From Streptomyces bauhiniae (GTDB taxonomy: Bacteria > Actinomycetota > Actinomycetes > Streptomycetales > Streptomycetaceae): a DNA stretch of 64,000 bases. The DNA lies in contig NZ_SRRT01000007.1 of the NCBI RefSeq assembly GCF_004784475.1, positions 124,001 to 188,000 on the forward strand, read 5' to 3'. Positions 1-10,345 of the stretch are shown piece by piece. The notes below the pieces were generated by a model. The model did not search any database. It saw only the letters and a program-made list of their open reading frames with translations, and had not been told where the DNA came from. A program made the translations under genes and the position numbers. The first letter of the stretch is position 1, and each line of letters starts with the position of its first letter.

Positions 1-997
1 GGACGGCGCGAGCGGCGCGGTGACCGCGATCGTGGAGCACAAGGACGCGACCGACGAGCAGCGGGCGATCGCCGAGATCAACAGCGGTGTCTTCGCGTTC
101 GACGGCCGGCTGCTGGCGGACGCGCTGAAGCAGGTGCGTACCGACAACAGCCAGGGCGAGGAGTACCTGACCGATGTGCTGGGCATCCTGCGGGCGGCCG
201 GGCACCGGGTGGGCGCGTCGGTGGCGGGTGACCACCGGGAGATCGCCGGGATCAACAACCGGGTGCAGCTCTCGGAGGCCCGCCGGACGCTGAACGACCG
301 TCTGCTGACGGCCGCGATGCTGGACGGCGTGACCGTGGTGGACCCGGCGACGACGTGGGTGGACGTGACGGTCGGCTTCGGCCGGGACGCGGTGGTGCAC
401 CCGGGTACGCAGCTCACCGGTGCGACGCGGATCGAGGAGGGCGCGGAGGTCGGCCCGAACAGCCGCCTGAACGACACGGTGGTGCACGCGGGCGCCCGTG
501 TGGACAACACGGTGGCGGACGGCGCGGTGGTCGGCGAGGGCGCGACGGTGGGCCCGTACGCGTATCTGCGGCCCGGTACCCGGCTGGGGGTGAAGTCGAA
601 GGTCGGTACGTACGTGGAGACGAAGAACGCGTCGATCGGTGAGGGGACGAAGGTTCCGCATCTGTCGTACGTGGGGGACGCGACGATCGGTGACTTCACG
701 AACATCGGCGCGGCGAGCGTGTTCGTGAACTACGACGGTGAGAGCAAGCACCACACGACGGTGGGGTCGCATTGCAAGACCGGTTCGGACAACATGTTTG
801 TGGCTCCTGTCACGGTCGGGGACGGCGCGTACACCGGCGCGGGGTCCGTGATCAACAAGGATGTGCCGCCCGGTGCGCTGGCCGTGGCCCGTGGTCAGCA
901 GCGGAATATCGAGGGCTGGGTGGCTCGTAAGCGTCCTGGGAGCGCGTCCGCGAAGGCGGCTCAGGCGGCGTCCCGGCCGGGCGTGGACGAGGGCTGA
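1..997 (+). CDS. glmU: GlmU, bifunctional UDP-GlcNAc pyrophosphorylase / GlcN-1-P acetyltransferase (5' end missing)
   Basis: The window opens inside this gene; the reading frame is already open at base 2, so the GTG at 20 is an internal valine and not a start. What remains is the end of the uridylyltransferase domain and the whole C-terminal acetyltransferase domain. The latter is a left-handed beta-helix with many hexapeptide repeats and conserved stretches such as [20 protein letters not shown] and [12 protein letters not shown]. GlmU makes UDP-N-acetylglucosamine in the cytoplasm for peptidoglycan and other wall polymers. It is followed by prs, as in other actinobacteria. The family assignment is secure; only the N-terminal part is unseen. 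Confidence 0.95.
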   Translation, partial: DGASGAVTAIVEHKDATDEQRAIAEINSGVFAFDGRLLADALKQVRTDNSQGEEYLTDVLGILRAAGHRVGASVAGDHREIAGINNRVQLSEARRTLNDRLLTAAMLDGVTVVDPATTWVDVTVGFGRDAVVHPGTQLTGATRIEEGAEVGPNSRLNDTVVHAGARVDNTVADGAVVGEGATVGPYAYLRPGTRLGVKSKVGTYVETKNASIGEGTKVPHLSYVGDATIGDFTNIGAASVFVNYDGESKHHTTVGSHCKTGSDNMFVAPVTVGDGAYTGAGSVINKDVPPGALAVARGQQRNIEGWVARKRPGSASAKAAQAASRPGVDEG

Positions 998-1146
998 GGG
1001 AAGGCTCGCCGGAAACGGCTGCGTCAAACACGGCGTACCGTGATAAGTGCACAACCGCACCCCTACCAGCCGATTCGGCCCTCTCGTGCCCCGTCGAGAG
1101 GTCGCTTGGCCGGCGGCTGGCTGAGAACCTCTGAGGAGACAGTGCT

Positions 1147-2127
1147 GTGACCGGGATCAAGACGACCGGCGAGAAGAAGATGATGTTCTTCTCCGGCCGC
1201 GCCCACCCCGAACTTGCCGAGGAGGTCGCTCACAAGCTCGGTGTGGGGGTCGTCCCGACCAAGGCGTTCGACTTCGCCAACGGTGAGATCTATGTGCGTT
1301 ATCAGGAGTCGGCGCGTGGCGCGGACTGTTTCCTGATCCAGAGCCACACGGCGCCGATCAACAAGTGGATCATGGAGCAGTTGATCATGATCGACGCGCT
1401 GAAGCGGGCGTCGGCGCGCTCCATCACGGTGATCGTGCCGTTCTACGGGTACGCCCGGCAGGACAAGAAGCACCGTGGCCGTGAGCCGATCTCGGCGCGG
1501 CTGATCGCGGACCTGATGAAGACGGCGGGTGCGGACCGCATCCTGACCGTGGATCTGCACACCGACCAGATCCAGGGCTTCTTCGACGGTCCGGTGGACC
1601 ACCTGTTCGCGCTGCCGCTGCTGGCGGACTACGTGGGCGCGAAGGTGGACCGCTCCAAGCTGACCGTGGTCTCCCCGGACGCGGGCCGGGTGCGGGTCGC
1701 CGACCGCTGGTGCGACCGCCTGGGCGCGCCGCTGGCGATCGTGCACAAGCGCCGGGACAAGGACGTGGCGAACCAGGTCACGGTGCACGAGGTCGTGGGT
1801 GACGTCGAGGGCCGTATCTGTGTGCTGGTCGACGACATGATCGACACCGGTGGCACGATCTGCGCGGCCGCGGACGCGCTGTTCGCGCACGGGGCCGAGG
1901 ACGTCATCGTGACGGCGACGCACGGTGTGCTGTCGGGTCCGGCGGCGGACCGGCTGAAGAACTCGCGGGTGAGCGAGTTCGTGTTCACCGACACGCTGCC
2001 GACGCCGGGTGAGCTGGCGGCGGACCTGGACAAGATCACGGTGCTGTCGATCGCCGGGACGATCGCCAGCGCGGTGCGTGAGGTGTTCGAGGACGGCTCG
2101 GTGACGAGCCTCTTCGACGAGCAGTGA
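1147..2127 (+). CDS. prs: Ribose-phosphate pyrophosphokinase (PRPP synthase)
   Basis: This 326-residue protein makes phosphoribosyl pyrophosphate from ribose 5-phosphate and ATP, for nucleotide, histidine, tryptophan and NAD synthesis. The PRPP-binding motif is clear (VLVDDMIDTGGT), as are the flexible loop (DKKHRGREPISAR) and the paired ATP-binding segments near the N terminus (FANGEIYVR, FLIQSHTAPIN). The GTG start at 1147 is supported by GAGGAG at about 1133-1138. It lies 149 bp after glmU; this gap could hold its own promoter, but I see no clear one. Length and motifs are normal for a class I enzyme. Confidence 0.97.
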   Translation: MTGIKTTGEKKMMFFSGRAHPELAEEVAHKLGVGVVPTKAFDFANGEIYVRYQESARGADCFLIQSHTAPINKWIMEQLIMIDALKRASARSITVIVPFYGYARQDKKHRGREPISARLIADLMKTAGADRILTVDLHTDQIQGFFDGPVDHLFALPLLADYVGAKVDRSKLTVVSPDAGRVRVADRWCDRLGAPLAIVHKRRDKDVANQVTVHEVVGDVEGRICVLVDDMIDTGGTICAAADALFAHGAEDVIVTATHGVLSGPAADRLKNSRVSEFVFTDTLPTPGELAADLDKITVLSIAGTIASAVREVFEDGSVTSLFDEQ

Positions 2128-2167
2128 GGTTTCTGCGGGCCTGCTGAGGCGGTCCGGGAAGATCCTT

Positions 2168-2196
2168 TTGGGCGCGGCCCCCTTGCCGAGTAGACT
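2168..2196 (+). promoter_or_regulatory. Predicted sigma-HrdB-type promoter for rplY
   Basis: TTGGGC (2168-2173) and TAGACT (2191-2196) are separated by exactly 17 bp, in the 205-bp gap between prs and rplY. It would give a leader of about 130 nt before the ATG at 2333. This is a prediction from sequence alone. Confidence 0.5.
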
Positions 2197-2332
2197 GCGA
2201 CAGTTGCTCGGCGAGGGAGGCCGCGCTCGTGTTTCACGGGTGCCGGTTGTCCGTTATCGACGCGCTCTTCGTAGCAGGCCGTTCGTGGCCGGGTGACCAC
2301 GTCCGTCTCTACCTGTACGAGGAGTGATCCAC

Positions 2333-2932
2333 ATGTCCGAGGTCAAGCTCGCCGCCGAGTCCCGCACCGAGTTCGGCAAGGGTGCCGCCCGTCGCATCCG
2401 CCGTGACAACAAGGTCCCCGGTGTCCTTTACGGCCACGGTTCCGAGCCGCTGCACCTGACCCTGCCGGGCCACGAGCTGCTGCTGGCGCTGCGTACGCCG
2501 AACGTCCTGATCGCCCTGGACATCGACGGCAAGACCAACGAGCTGGCGATCCCGAAGTCCGTGCAGCGCGACCCGCTGAAGGGCTTCCTGGAGCACGTCG
2601 ACCTGCTGCTGGTCAAGCGTGGCGAGAAGGTCACCGTCGAGATCCCGGTCGTCGCCGAGGGCGAGCTGGCCCCGGGCGGCAACCTGCTCGAGCACGTGCT
2701 GAACGCGCTGCCGGTCGAGGCCGAGGCCACCCACATCCCCGAGTCCGTGACGGTCTCCGTCGAGGGCCTGGAGGCCGGTGCCTCCATCCACGCCAAGGAC
2801 ATCGAGCTCCCCAAGGGTGTCTCCCTGGCCGTCGAGGACGACGCCGTCGTCCTCCAGGTCCTGGCCGCCCAGGTCGAGGAGCCGGCCGAGGACGAGGCCG
2901 CCGCCGAGGACGAAGAGTCCGCCGAGGCCTGA
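2333..2932 (+). CDS. rplY: 50S ribosomal protein L25 (general stress protein Ctc)
   Basis: This is the long L25/TL5/CTC form, 199 residues. The N-terminal 5S rRNA-binding beta-barrel carries the typical GKGAARRIRR and KVPGVLYGHG segments. The C-terminal TL5-type domain ends in a very acidic tail rich in Glu, Asp and Ala. An in-frame GTG exists at 2324, but AGGAG at 2320-2324 is placed correctly (8 nt) for the ATG at 2333, so I use that. The neighbour pth is the usual partner, linking 5S rRNA/ribosome function with peptidyl-tRNA recycling. Confidence 0.95.
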   Translation: MSEVKLAAESRTEFGKGAARRIRRDNKVPGVLYGHGSEPLHLTLPGHELLLALRTPNVLIALDIDGKTNELAIPKSVQRDPLKGFLEHVDLLLVKRGEKVTVEIPVVAEGELAPGGNLLEHVLNALPVEAEATHIPESVTVSVEGLEAGASIHAKDIELPKGVSLAVEDDAVVLQVLAAQVEEPAEDEAAAEDEESAEA

Positions 2933-2957
2933 GCCGTACCGGCTTGAATCATCCGTC

Positions 2958-2990
2958 AGCCGTCGTCCCCGTTCTCCGGGGGCGGCGGCT
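2958..2990 (+). terminator. Hairpin between rplY and pth
   Basis: A 13-bp stem with two G-U pairs (2958-2970 with 2978-2990) and a 7-nt loop lies after rplY, only 10 nt before the pth ribosome binding site. It may be a partial terminator that lowers pth expression relative to rplY. No U-tract follows, which is normal for Streptomyces. Confidence 0.6.
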
Positions 2991-3016
2991 GGCGCATATC
3001 GAGGAGAGATGGGTCG

Positions 3017-3613
3017 TTGAGTACCCCCGCGAACGCCCCTTGGCTGGTGGTCGGGCTCGGTAATCCGGGGCCGGAGTACGCGATGAACCGGCACAACGTC
3101 GGTTTCATGGCGGTGGATCTGCTCGCGGAGCGGATCGGCGGGAAGTTCAAGCGTGCGGGCAAGGCGCAGGCGCAGGTGCTGGAGGGCCGGATCGGTCCGG
3201 TGGGCCCGGCCAACCGGCGGGTGATCCTGGCCAAGCCGATGTCGTACATGAACCTGTCGGGCGGTCCGGTGAACGCGCTGCGCGACTTCTACAAGGTGCC
3301 GCTCTCCCAGGTGGTGGCGGTCCACGACGAGCTGGACATCGACTACGGCGCGCTGCGGCTGAAGCTGGGCGGCGGCGACAACGGGCACAACGGCCTGAAG
3401 TCGATGACGAAGGCGATGGGCCCCGACTACCACCGCGTCCGCTTCGGCATCGGCCGTCCGCCGGGCCGGATGCAGGTCGCGGACTTCGTCCTGAAGGACT
3501 TCGCCTCCGCCGAACGCAAGGAACTGGCCTACTTCGTGGACCGCACCGCGGACGCGGTGGAGTGCCTGGTCACGGAGGGGCTGGAGCGGGCTCAGTCGGC
3601 GTACAACTCGTAG
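3017..3613 (+). CDS. pth: Peptidyl-tRNA hydrolase
   Basis: This enzyme cleaves peptidyl-tRNAs released by ribosome drop-off, freeing the tRNA. The 198-residue protein has the family signature: [11 protein letters not shown], the catalytic His in NRHNVGF, and the substrate-binding [14 protein letters not shown] start at the TTG at 3017, because the ATG at 3009 runs into a stop after three codons while GAGGAGAG (3001-3008) is correctly spaced for the TTG. TTG starts are rare in this window. It is downstream of rplY, separated by a hairpin. Confidence 0.95.
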   Translation: MSTPANAPWLVVGLGNPGPEYAMNRHNVGFMAVDLLAERIGGKFKRAGKAQAQVLEGRIGPVGPANRRVILAKPMSYMNLSGGPVNALRDFYKVPLSQVVAVHDELDIDYGALRLKLGGGDNGHNGLKSMTKAMGPDYHRVRFGIGRPPGRMQVADFVLKDFASAERKELAYFVDRTADAVECLVTEGLERAQSAYNS

Positions 3614-3616
3614 CGC

Positions 3617-3639
3617 CCGGGGTGTTGGCGGCACCCCGG
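3617..3639 (+). terminator. Terminator after pth
   Basis: A perfect 8-bp GC stem (CCGGGGTG at 3617-3624 with CACCCCGG at 3632-3639) with a 7-nt loop begins 4 nt after the pth stop codon. Confidence 0.65.
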
Positions 3640-3666
3640 AGTTGACCCGCCGTAGGGGTATGGCCA

Positions 3667-4164
3667 ATGATCCCGGCCATGCCTGCCTCTGCCAGTTCCG
3701 CGCGTTCCGGGTCCGTCGTCCGGGTGGGGCGGGTCGTGGTCGCGGGGGTGTTCGCCGCGTTGATCGTGTTCGCCGGGGCGTGGGGGTCCTGGGGGACCGC
3801 GCAGCACGCGATGCTGCCCAAGGGGCGCGAGCGCGGCACCCTGACGGTGACGGACTGTCTGCCCCAGCGCTGCGAGGGCACGTTCAAGCCGCTGTCGCCG
3901 GGCGCCACCGCGCGGCCCTCCGTCCGCATCGAGCGGTCGGTGGTGGTGCGCGAGGGACACAGCTACGACGTCGTCCTCGAACCCGGTACGGACGTCGCCG
4001 TGCGCGCGGGCGTCTCCGGGGTCCTGCTGGCCTGGCTGCCGCTCGGGGGCGCGCTGCTGCTGGCCTCGGTGGTGGTCGCGGGCGGCATGCGGATGCCCCG
4101 GCTCGCCTGGGTGCTGGGCCTGGCAGGCGCGGGCCTGCTGACGGCCGCGTTCGTACTGTCCTGA
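3667..4164 (+). CDS. Small membrane protein of unknown function
   Basis: I do not recognise this 165-residue protein. It has one hydrophobic segment near residues 18-38 and two more near 115-165, so it is probably a membrane protein with an extracytoplasmic loop of about 75 residues. That loop contains a Cys pair (DCLPQRCEGTF). The layout resembles the many small Streptomyces integral membrane proteins without known function. The ATG at 3667 has an AGGGGT-like site about 9 nt upstream; a second in-frame ATG at 3679 is possible. Its last codons form the first unit of a 14-bp tandem repeat. Confidence 0.75.
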   Translation: MIPAMPASASSARSGSVVRVGRVVVAGVFAALIVFAGAWGSWGTAQHAMLPKGRERGTLTVTDCLPQRCEGTFKPLSPGATARPSVRIERSVVVREGHSYDVVLEPGTDVAVRAGVSGVLLAWLPLGGALLLASVVVAGGMRMPRLAWVLGLAGAGLLTAAFVLS

Positions 4165-4206
4165 GAAAGCTGTCCTGAGAAAGCTGTCCTGAGAAAGCTG
4201 TCCTGA
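4156..4206. repeat. 14-bp tandem repeat spanning a stop codon
   Basis: CTGTCCTGAGAAAG occurs three times without a break (4156-4169, 4170-4183, 4184-4197), followed by a partial fourth copy (4198-4206). The first unit encodes the last Leu-Ser and the TGA of the preceding gene, so the stop codon context is copied downstream. The units are identical, suggesting recent expansion or slippage. Confidence 0.95.
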
Positions 4207-4212
4207 TACGCC

Positions 4213-4246
4213 GGTGCCCCCGGAGCCGGCCTGCTCCGGGGGCACC
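4213..4246. terminator. Bidirectional terminator between the membrane protein gene and ppc
   Basis: A perfect 14-bp inverted repeat (4213-4226 with 4233-4246, loop of 6 nt) lies between two convergent genes, 17 bp from the ppc stop codon. It can work for both strands. Confidence 0.85.
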
Positions 4247-4263
4247 GCCGTACACGCGTCGGG

Positions 4264-6996
<2,733 letters not shown>

Positions 6997-7297
6997 AGGT
7001 GCGGCTCCTTGCGGTGTTGAAGCTCATCCGGCGGGAACCCGGACACCCATCCATCACACGGCAAAACGCCGCATACCGGCCGGAACGTCCGGGAAGTAAA
7101 CAGAGCGGACCGCGCTGTCCGACCGCCTCCAAGGATAGGTGTCCCGGTGGACGCGCAGGAGCTCGGGCTCTTGCCGCCGCCCTGACCGCTGACATACTTA
7201 CGACGCCGTAGGTTACGGAACCGTAGGGACGTACCGTCCGTTCCGTACCTGTCCGGTACCCCCTCGACCCCCGCCCTCGACCCCACAGGGGACGCGC
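6997..7297. promoter_or_regulatory. ppc/desaturase divergent control region with an inverted repeat
   Basis: This 301-bp gap has no gene. Toward the desaturase there is a possible promoter (TTGCCG at 7171-7176, then a TACTTA-like -10 ending at 7200). Just downstream is an inverted repeat, TACGGAAC (7213-7220) and GTTCCGTA (7239-7246), with more GTACC/CCGTA-type half sites between. An operator here would suit the TetR protein encoded in the same operon. I see no clear ppc promoter. Confidence 0.45.
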
Positions 7298-8296
7298 ATG
7301 ACCTCAAGTAGTTCCGATGTGATCGACGAAGCCCGCAGCGACGGCGCCACCGCCACGCTGGGCGGCGAACAGAAGCGCTCGATCGAACAGATCGCGCTCC
7401 TGGTGTTCATCGTCGTACCGTTCCTGGCCCTGCTGGCGGCCGTGCCGCTGGTGTGGGGCTGGGGGGTGAGCTGGCTCGACCTGGGCCTGCTGGTGTTCTT
7501 CTACTTCCTGGGATGCCACGGCATCACGATCGGCTTCCACCGGTACTTCACCCACGGCTCCTTCAAGGCGAAGCGGCCGCTCAGGATCGCGCTGGCGATC
7601 ATGGGGTCGATGGCGGTGGAGGGACCGCTGGTGCGCTGGGTGGCCGACCACCGCAGGCACCACAAGTTCTCCGACGCCGAGGGCGACCCCCACTCGCCGT
7701 GGCGGTTCGGGGAGACGCTCCCCGCGCTGCTGAAGGGCCTGTGGTGGGCCCACATCGCCTGGATGTTCGACGAGGAGCAGACCCCGCAGGAGAAGTACGC
7801 GCCGGACCTGGTCAAGGACCCGGCCATGCGGGCGATCTCCCGGCAGTTCGCGCTGTGGACGGCCGTCTCGCTGCTGCTGCCCCCGCTGATCGGCGGGCTG
7901 GCGACGATGTCCTGGTGGGGCGCCTTCACCGGGTTCTTCTGGGGTTCACTCGTCCGGGTGGCCCTGCTGCATCACGTGACGTGGTCGATCAACTCGATCT
8001 GTCACGCGGTGGGCAAGCGCCCGTTCAAGTCCCGCGACCGCTCGGGCAACGTGTGGTGGCTGGCCGTGCTGTCCTGTGGCGAGTCCTGGCACAACCTGCA
8101 CCACGCCGACCCGACCTCGGCGCGGCACGGGGTGGAGCGCGGGCAGATCGACTCCTCGGCCCGGTTCATCCGCTGGTTCGAGAAGCTCGGCTGGGCCTAT
8201 GACGTGCGCTGGCCGTCGCGCTCGCGCATCGACGCACGCCGTGCGGACGACGACGGTTCCTCCCGGCGCGGGAAGGCTGCCGCGAAGGCGGCATGA
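7298..8296 (+). CDS. Acyl-CoA / fatty acid delta-9-type desaturase
   Basis: This 332-residue integral membrane di-iron desaturase introduces a double bond into fatty acyl chains. All three histidine boxes are visible: HRYFTH (81-86), HRRHH (118-122) and HNLHH (265-269), with hydrophobic segments at about 33-55, 60-75 and 185-225. It belongs to the stearoyl-CoA desaturase/OLE1-like group. Its stop overlaps the ATG of the next gene (ATGA at 8293-8296), so it is translationally coupled to a TetR regulator. It probably adjusts membrane fluidity; the exact substrate is not visible. Confidence 0.9.
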   Translation: MTSSSSDVIDEARSDGATATLGGEQKRSIEQIALLVFIVVPFLALLAAVPLVWGWGVSWLDLGLLVFFYFLGCHGITIGFHRYFTHGSFKAKRPLRIALAIMGSMAVEGPLVRWVADHRRHHKFSDAEGDPHSPWRFGETLPALLKGLWWAHIAWMFDEEQTPQEKYAPDLVKDPAMRAISRQFALWTAVSLLLPPLIGGLATMSWWGAFTGFFWGSLVRVALLHHVTWSINSICHAVGKRPFKSRDRSGNVWWLAVLSCGESWHNLHHADPTSARHGVERGQIDSSARFIRWFEKLGWAYDVRWPSRSRIDARRADDDGSSRRGKAAAKAA

Positions 8297-8970
8297 TGGA
8301 CGGCGTGGCCACCGACTCCAGCAGCACCTCGAGCAACGACAAGACGCGGCGGACCCGCCGGACCCGGATGACCGGTGCGGAGCGCCGCCAGCAGTTGCTG
8401 GAGATCGGCCGGACCCTCTTCGCGGCGAAGGGCTTCGAGGGCACCTCGGTGGAGGAGATCGCGGCCAAGGCCGGGGTCTCCAAGCCGGTGGTGTACGAGC
8501 ACTTCGGCGGCAAGGAGGGGCTGTACGCGGTCGTGGTGGACCGGGAGATGCGGTGCCTGCTCGACATGGTCACCGGCTCGCTGACCGCCGGCCACCCCCG
8601 CGAGCTGTGCGAGCAGGCCGCGTTCGCGCTGCTGGACTACATCGAGGAGTACACGGACGGTTTCCGCATCCTCGTCCGCGACTCCCCCATCCCGCAGTCC
8701 ACGGGGTCTTTCGCCTCGCTGATCTCCGACATCGCCACCCAGGTGGAGGACATCCTGGGCCGCGAGTTCAAGAGCCGCGGCTTCGACTCCAAGCTCGCCC
8801 CGCTCTACGCCCAGGCCCTGGTCGGCATGGTCGCCCTCACCGGCCAGTGGTGGCTCGACGTCCGCCGCCCGAAAAAGGCCGAGGTAGCCGCCCACCTGGT
8901 CAACCTCGCCTGGCACGGCCTGGACGGCCTGGAACAGAAGCCCCGCCTGATAGGCCACCGCAAGAACTAG
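8293..8970 (+). CDS. TetR-family regulator, likely controls the desaturase
   Basis: This 225-residue protein has the classic TetR N-terminal helix-turn-helix (GFEGTSVEEIAAKAGVSKPV followed by YEHFGGKEGLY, about residues 51-77) and a helical ligand-binding domain. It overlaps the desaturase stop codon by 4 nt. TetR proteins paired with desaturases (DesT type) sense acyl-CoA saturation; I infer a similar role here, but the ligand pocket cannot be judged from sequence. Its stop overlaps the convergent tam gene by 4 nt. Confidence 0.85.
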   Translation: MMDGVATDSSSTSSNDKTRRTRRTRMTGAERRQQLLEIGRTLFAAKGFEGTSVEEIAAKAGVSKPVVYEHFGGKEGLYAVVVDREMRCLLDMVTGSLTAGHPRELCEQAAFALLDYIEEYTDGFRILVRDSPIPQSTGSFASLISDIATQVEDILGREFKSRGFDSKLAPLYAQALVGMVALTGQWWLDVRRPKKAEVAAHLVNLAWHGLDGLEQKPRLIGHRKN

Positions 8971-9758
8971 GCCCCCTTCACGGCCACCGCGAACAGGCGC
9001 CGGAAGGGCAGGACCGTGCCGTAGGGGGCGGTCGGGTACGCCTCGCGGAGGAGGTCGCGGTATTCGGTGACGAAGGCGTCCCGCGCCTCCGGGTCGTCGG
9101 CGAGTGCGGTCAGGGCGGGGCGGAGGCCGGTGCCCTTGACCCAGTCCAGGACCGGGTCGTCGCCGGAAAGGACGTGCTGGTACGTGGTCTGCCAGACGTC
9201 GGCGGCGCAGCCCAGGCGGGCCAGGCGGTCCAGATAGACGCCGGGGGCGTGGACGGAGTCGGGGGCGCGCAGGACGCCGGCCAGGCGGGGGGCCCAGCGG
9301 GGCGTGGCGGCGAGTTCGCGCATCAGGGTGTGCAGCGGGGCGTCGGTGTTGTCCGGCACCTGGAAGGCGAGGACCCCGCCCGGCTTCAGCGCGCCGGTCC
9401 AGTCCGCGAACCGGTCGAGGTGGCCCGGCACCCATTGGAGCGTGGCGTTGGAGAACAGCAGGTCGTGCGGGCCCTCGGGCGTCCAGGTGCGGGCGTCGGC
9501 GGGGGCGAAGTCGATGGCGGGCTGCTCGGTACGGGCGCGCTCCAGCATCTCGGGCGAGTTGTCGTAGCCGGTGACCCGGGCGCCGGGCCAGCGTTCCGCG
9601 AGCAGCGCGGTGGCGTTGCCGGGGCCGCAGCCGAGGTCGGCGATGCGGGGGCGCTCGGAGGGCAGGCCGGGGACGCGGGCGAGCAGGTCCGTGAACGGGC
9701 GCAGCCGATGGCCGGAGTGACGGAGGTACTGGGCGGGGTCCCAGGAGGGCGTCGTCAT
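8967..9758 (-). CDS. tam: Trans-aconitate 2-methyltransferase
   Basis: This SAM-dependent class I methyltransferase (263 residues) shows motif I DLGCGPGNATALL and the family-typical FSNATLQWVPGH and WVKGTGLRP segments. Tam methylates trans-aconitate, an inhibitory by-product of aconitase that builds up in oxidative stress. I use the ATG at 9758, where AAGGTGG sits 5 nt upstream; the GTG at 9767 has no room for a binding site. It is divergent from a MarR regulator across an 89-bp gap containing a perfect palindrome, the arrangement known for S. coelicolor tam/tamR. Confidence 0.92.
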   Translation of the reverse strand: MTTPSWDPAQYLRHSGHRLRPFTDLLARVPGLPSERPRIADLGCGPGNATALLAERWPGARVTGYDNSPEMLERARTEQPAIDFAPADARTWTPEGPHDLLFSNATLQWVPGHLDRFADWTGALKPGGVLAFQVPDNTDAPLHTLMRELAATPRWAPRLAGVLRAPDSVHAPGVYLDRLARLGCAADVWQTTYQHVLSGDDPVLDWVKGTGLRPALTALADDPEARDAFVTEYRDLLREAYPTAPYGTVLPFRRLFAVAVKGA

Positions 9759-9783
9759 GACAACCACCTTCCCGGAGAATTTC

Positions 9784-9813
9784 TCTTGATGTCAAGATAC
9801 TCAGCTTCAAGAG
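9784..9813. promoter_or_regulatory. TamR operator in the tam/tamR intergenic region
   Basis: A perfect palindrome, TCTTGA-TG-TCAAGA (9784-9797), lies midway between tam and tamR. A further TCAAGAG half-site (9807-9813) pairs with CTCTTGA at 9783-9789. This architecture fits a MarR-family dimer repressing both genes. A -10-like TACACT (9835-9840) lies 7 nt before the tamR ATG. Confidence 0.8.
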
Positions 9814-9847
9814 ACTTCACGTCGACACAACCACTACACTGATCTCC

Positions 9848-10345
9848 ATGGAGGACGAGGTCGATCGGCTGGTCGCAGCATGGCGCCGGGAGCGCCCTGA
9901 CCTCGACGTGGAACCACTGGAAGTGCTGAGCCGGGTGAGCAGGCTGGCCCGGCACCTGGACCGCGCCCGCAGGCTCGCCTTCTCCGAGCACCAGCTCGAG
10001 CCCTGGGAGTTCGACGTGCTGACCGCGCTGCGCCGCGCCGGCACCCCGTACCAGCTCTCCCCCGGCCAGTTGCTCACCCAGACGCTGGTCACCTCGGGCA
10101 CGATGACCAACCGCATCGACCGGCTGGCCAAGAAGGGCCTCGTGGAGCGGCTGCCCGACCCCAGCGACCGGCGCGGGGTACTGGTGCGGCTGACCGACAC
10201 CGGCCGGGACCGCGCCGACGAGGCACTGGCGGGCCTGCTGGCCCAGGAACGGGCCATCCTCGGCGAGCTGTCCCGCGCCCAGCGCGGCGAACTCGCCGGG
10301 CTGCTACGCCAGTTGACCGCCCCGTTCGACAACGTCCCCGGTTAG
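9848..10345 (+). CDS. tamR: MarR-family regulator TamR
   Basis: This 165-residue MarR protein has the winged helix near residues 55-115 (QLLTQTLVTSGTMTNRIDRLAKKGLV, then the wing with DPSDRRGVLVRLT). In S. coelicolor TamR derepresses tam and central-metabolism genes when aconitase-related metabolites (citrate, cis/trans-aconitate, isocitrate) accumulate; I assign the same role from synteny and the operator. There is no Shine-Dalgarno and the ATG is 7 nt from TACACT, so the mRNA is probably leaderless. Its 3' end overlaps the convergent LuxR gene by 42 bp. Confidence 0.9.
   Translation: MEDEVDRLVAAWRRERPDLDVEPLEVLSRVSRLARHLDRARRLAFSEHQLEPWEFDVLTALRRAGTPYQLSPGQLLTQTLVTSGTMTNRIDRLAKKGLVERLPDPSDRRGVLVRLTDTGRDRADEALAGLLAQERAILGELSRAQRGELAGLLRQLTAPFDNVPG

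Noticed and set aside
4156-4206. CRISPR-like repeat array
   Set aside because: The 14-bp units are directly adjacent with no spacers and there are no cas genes.
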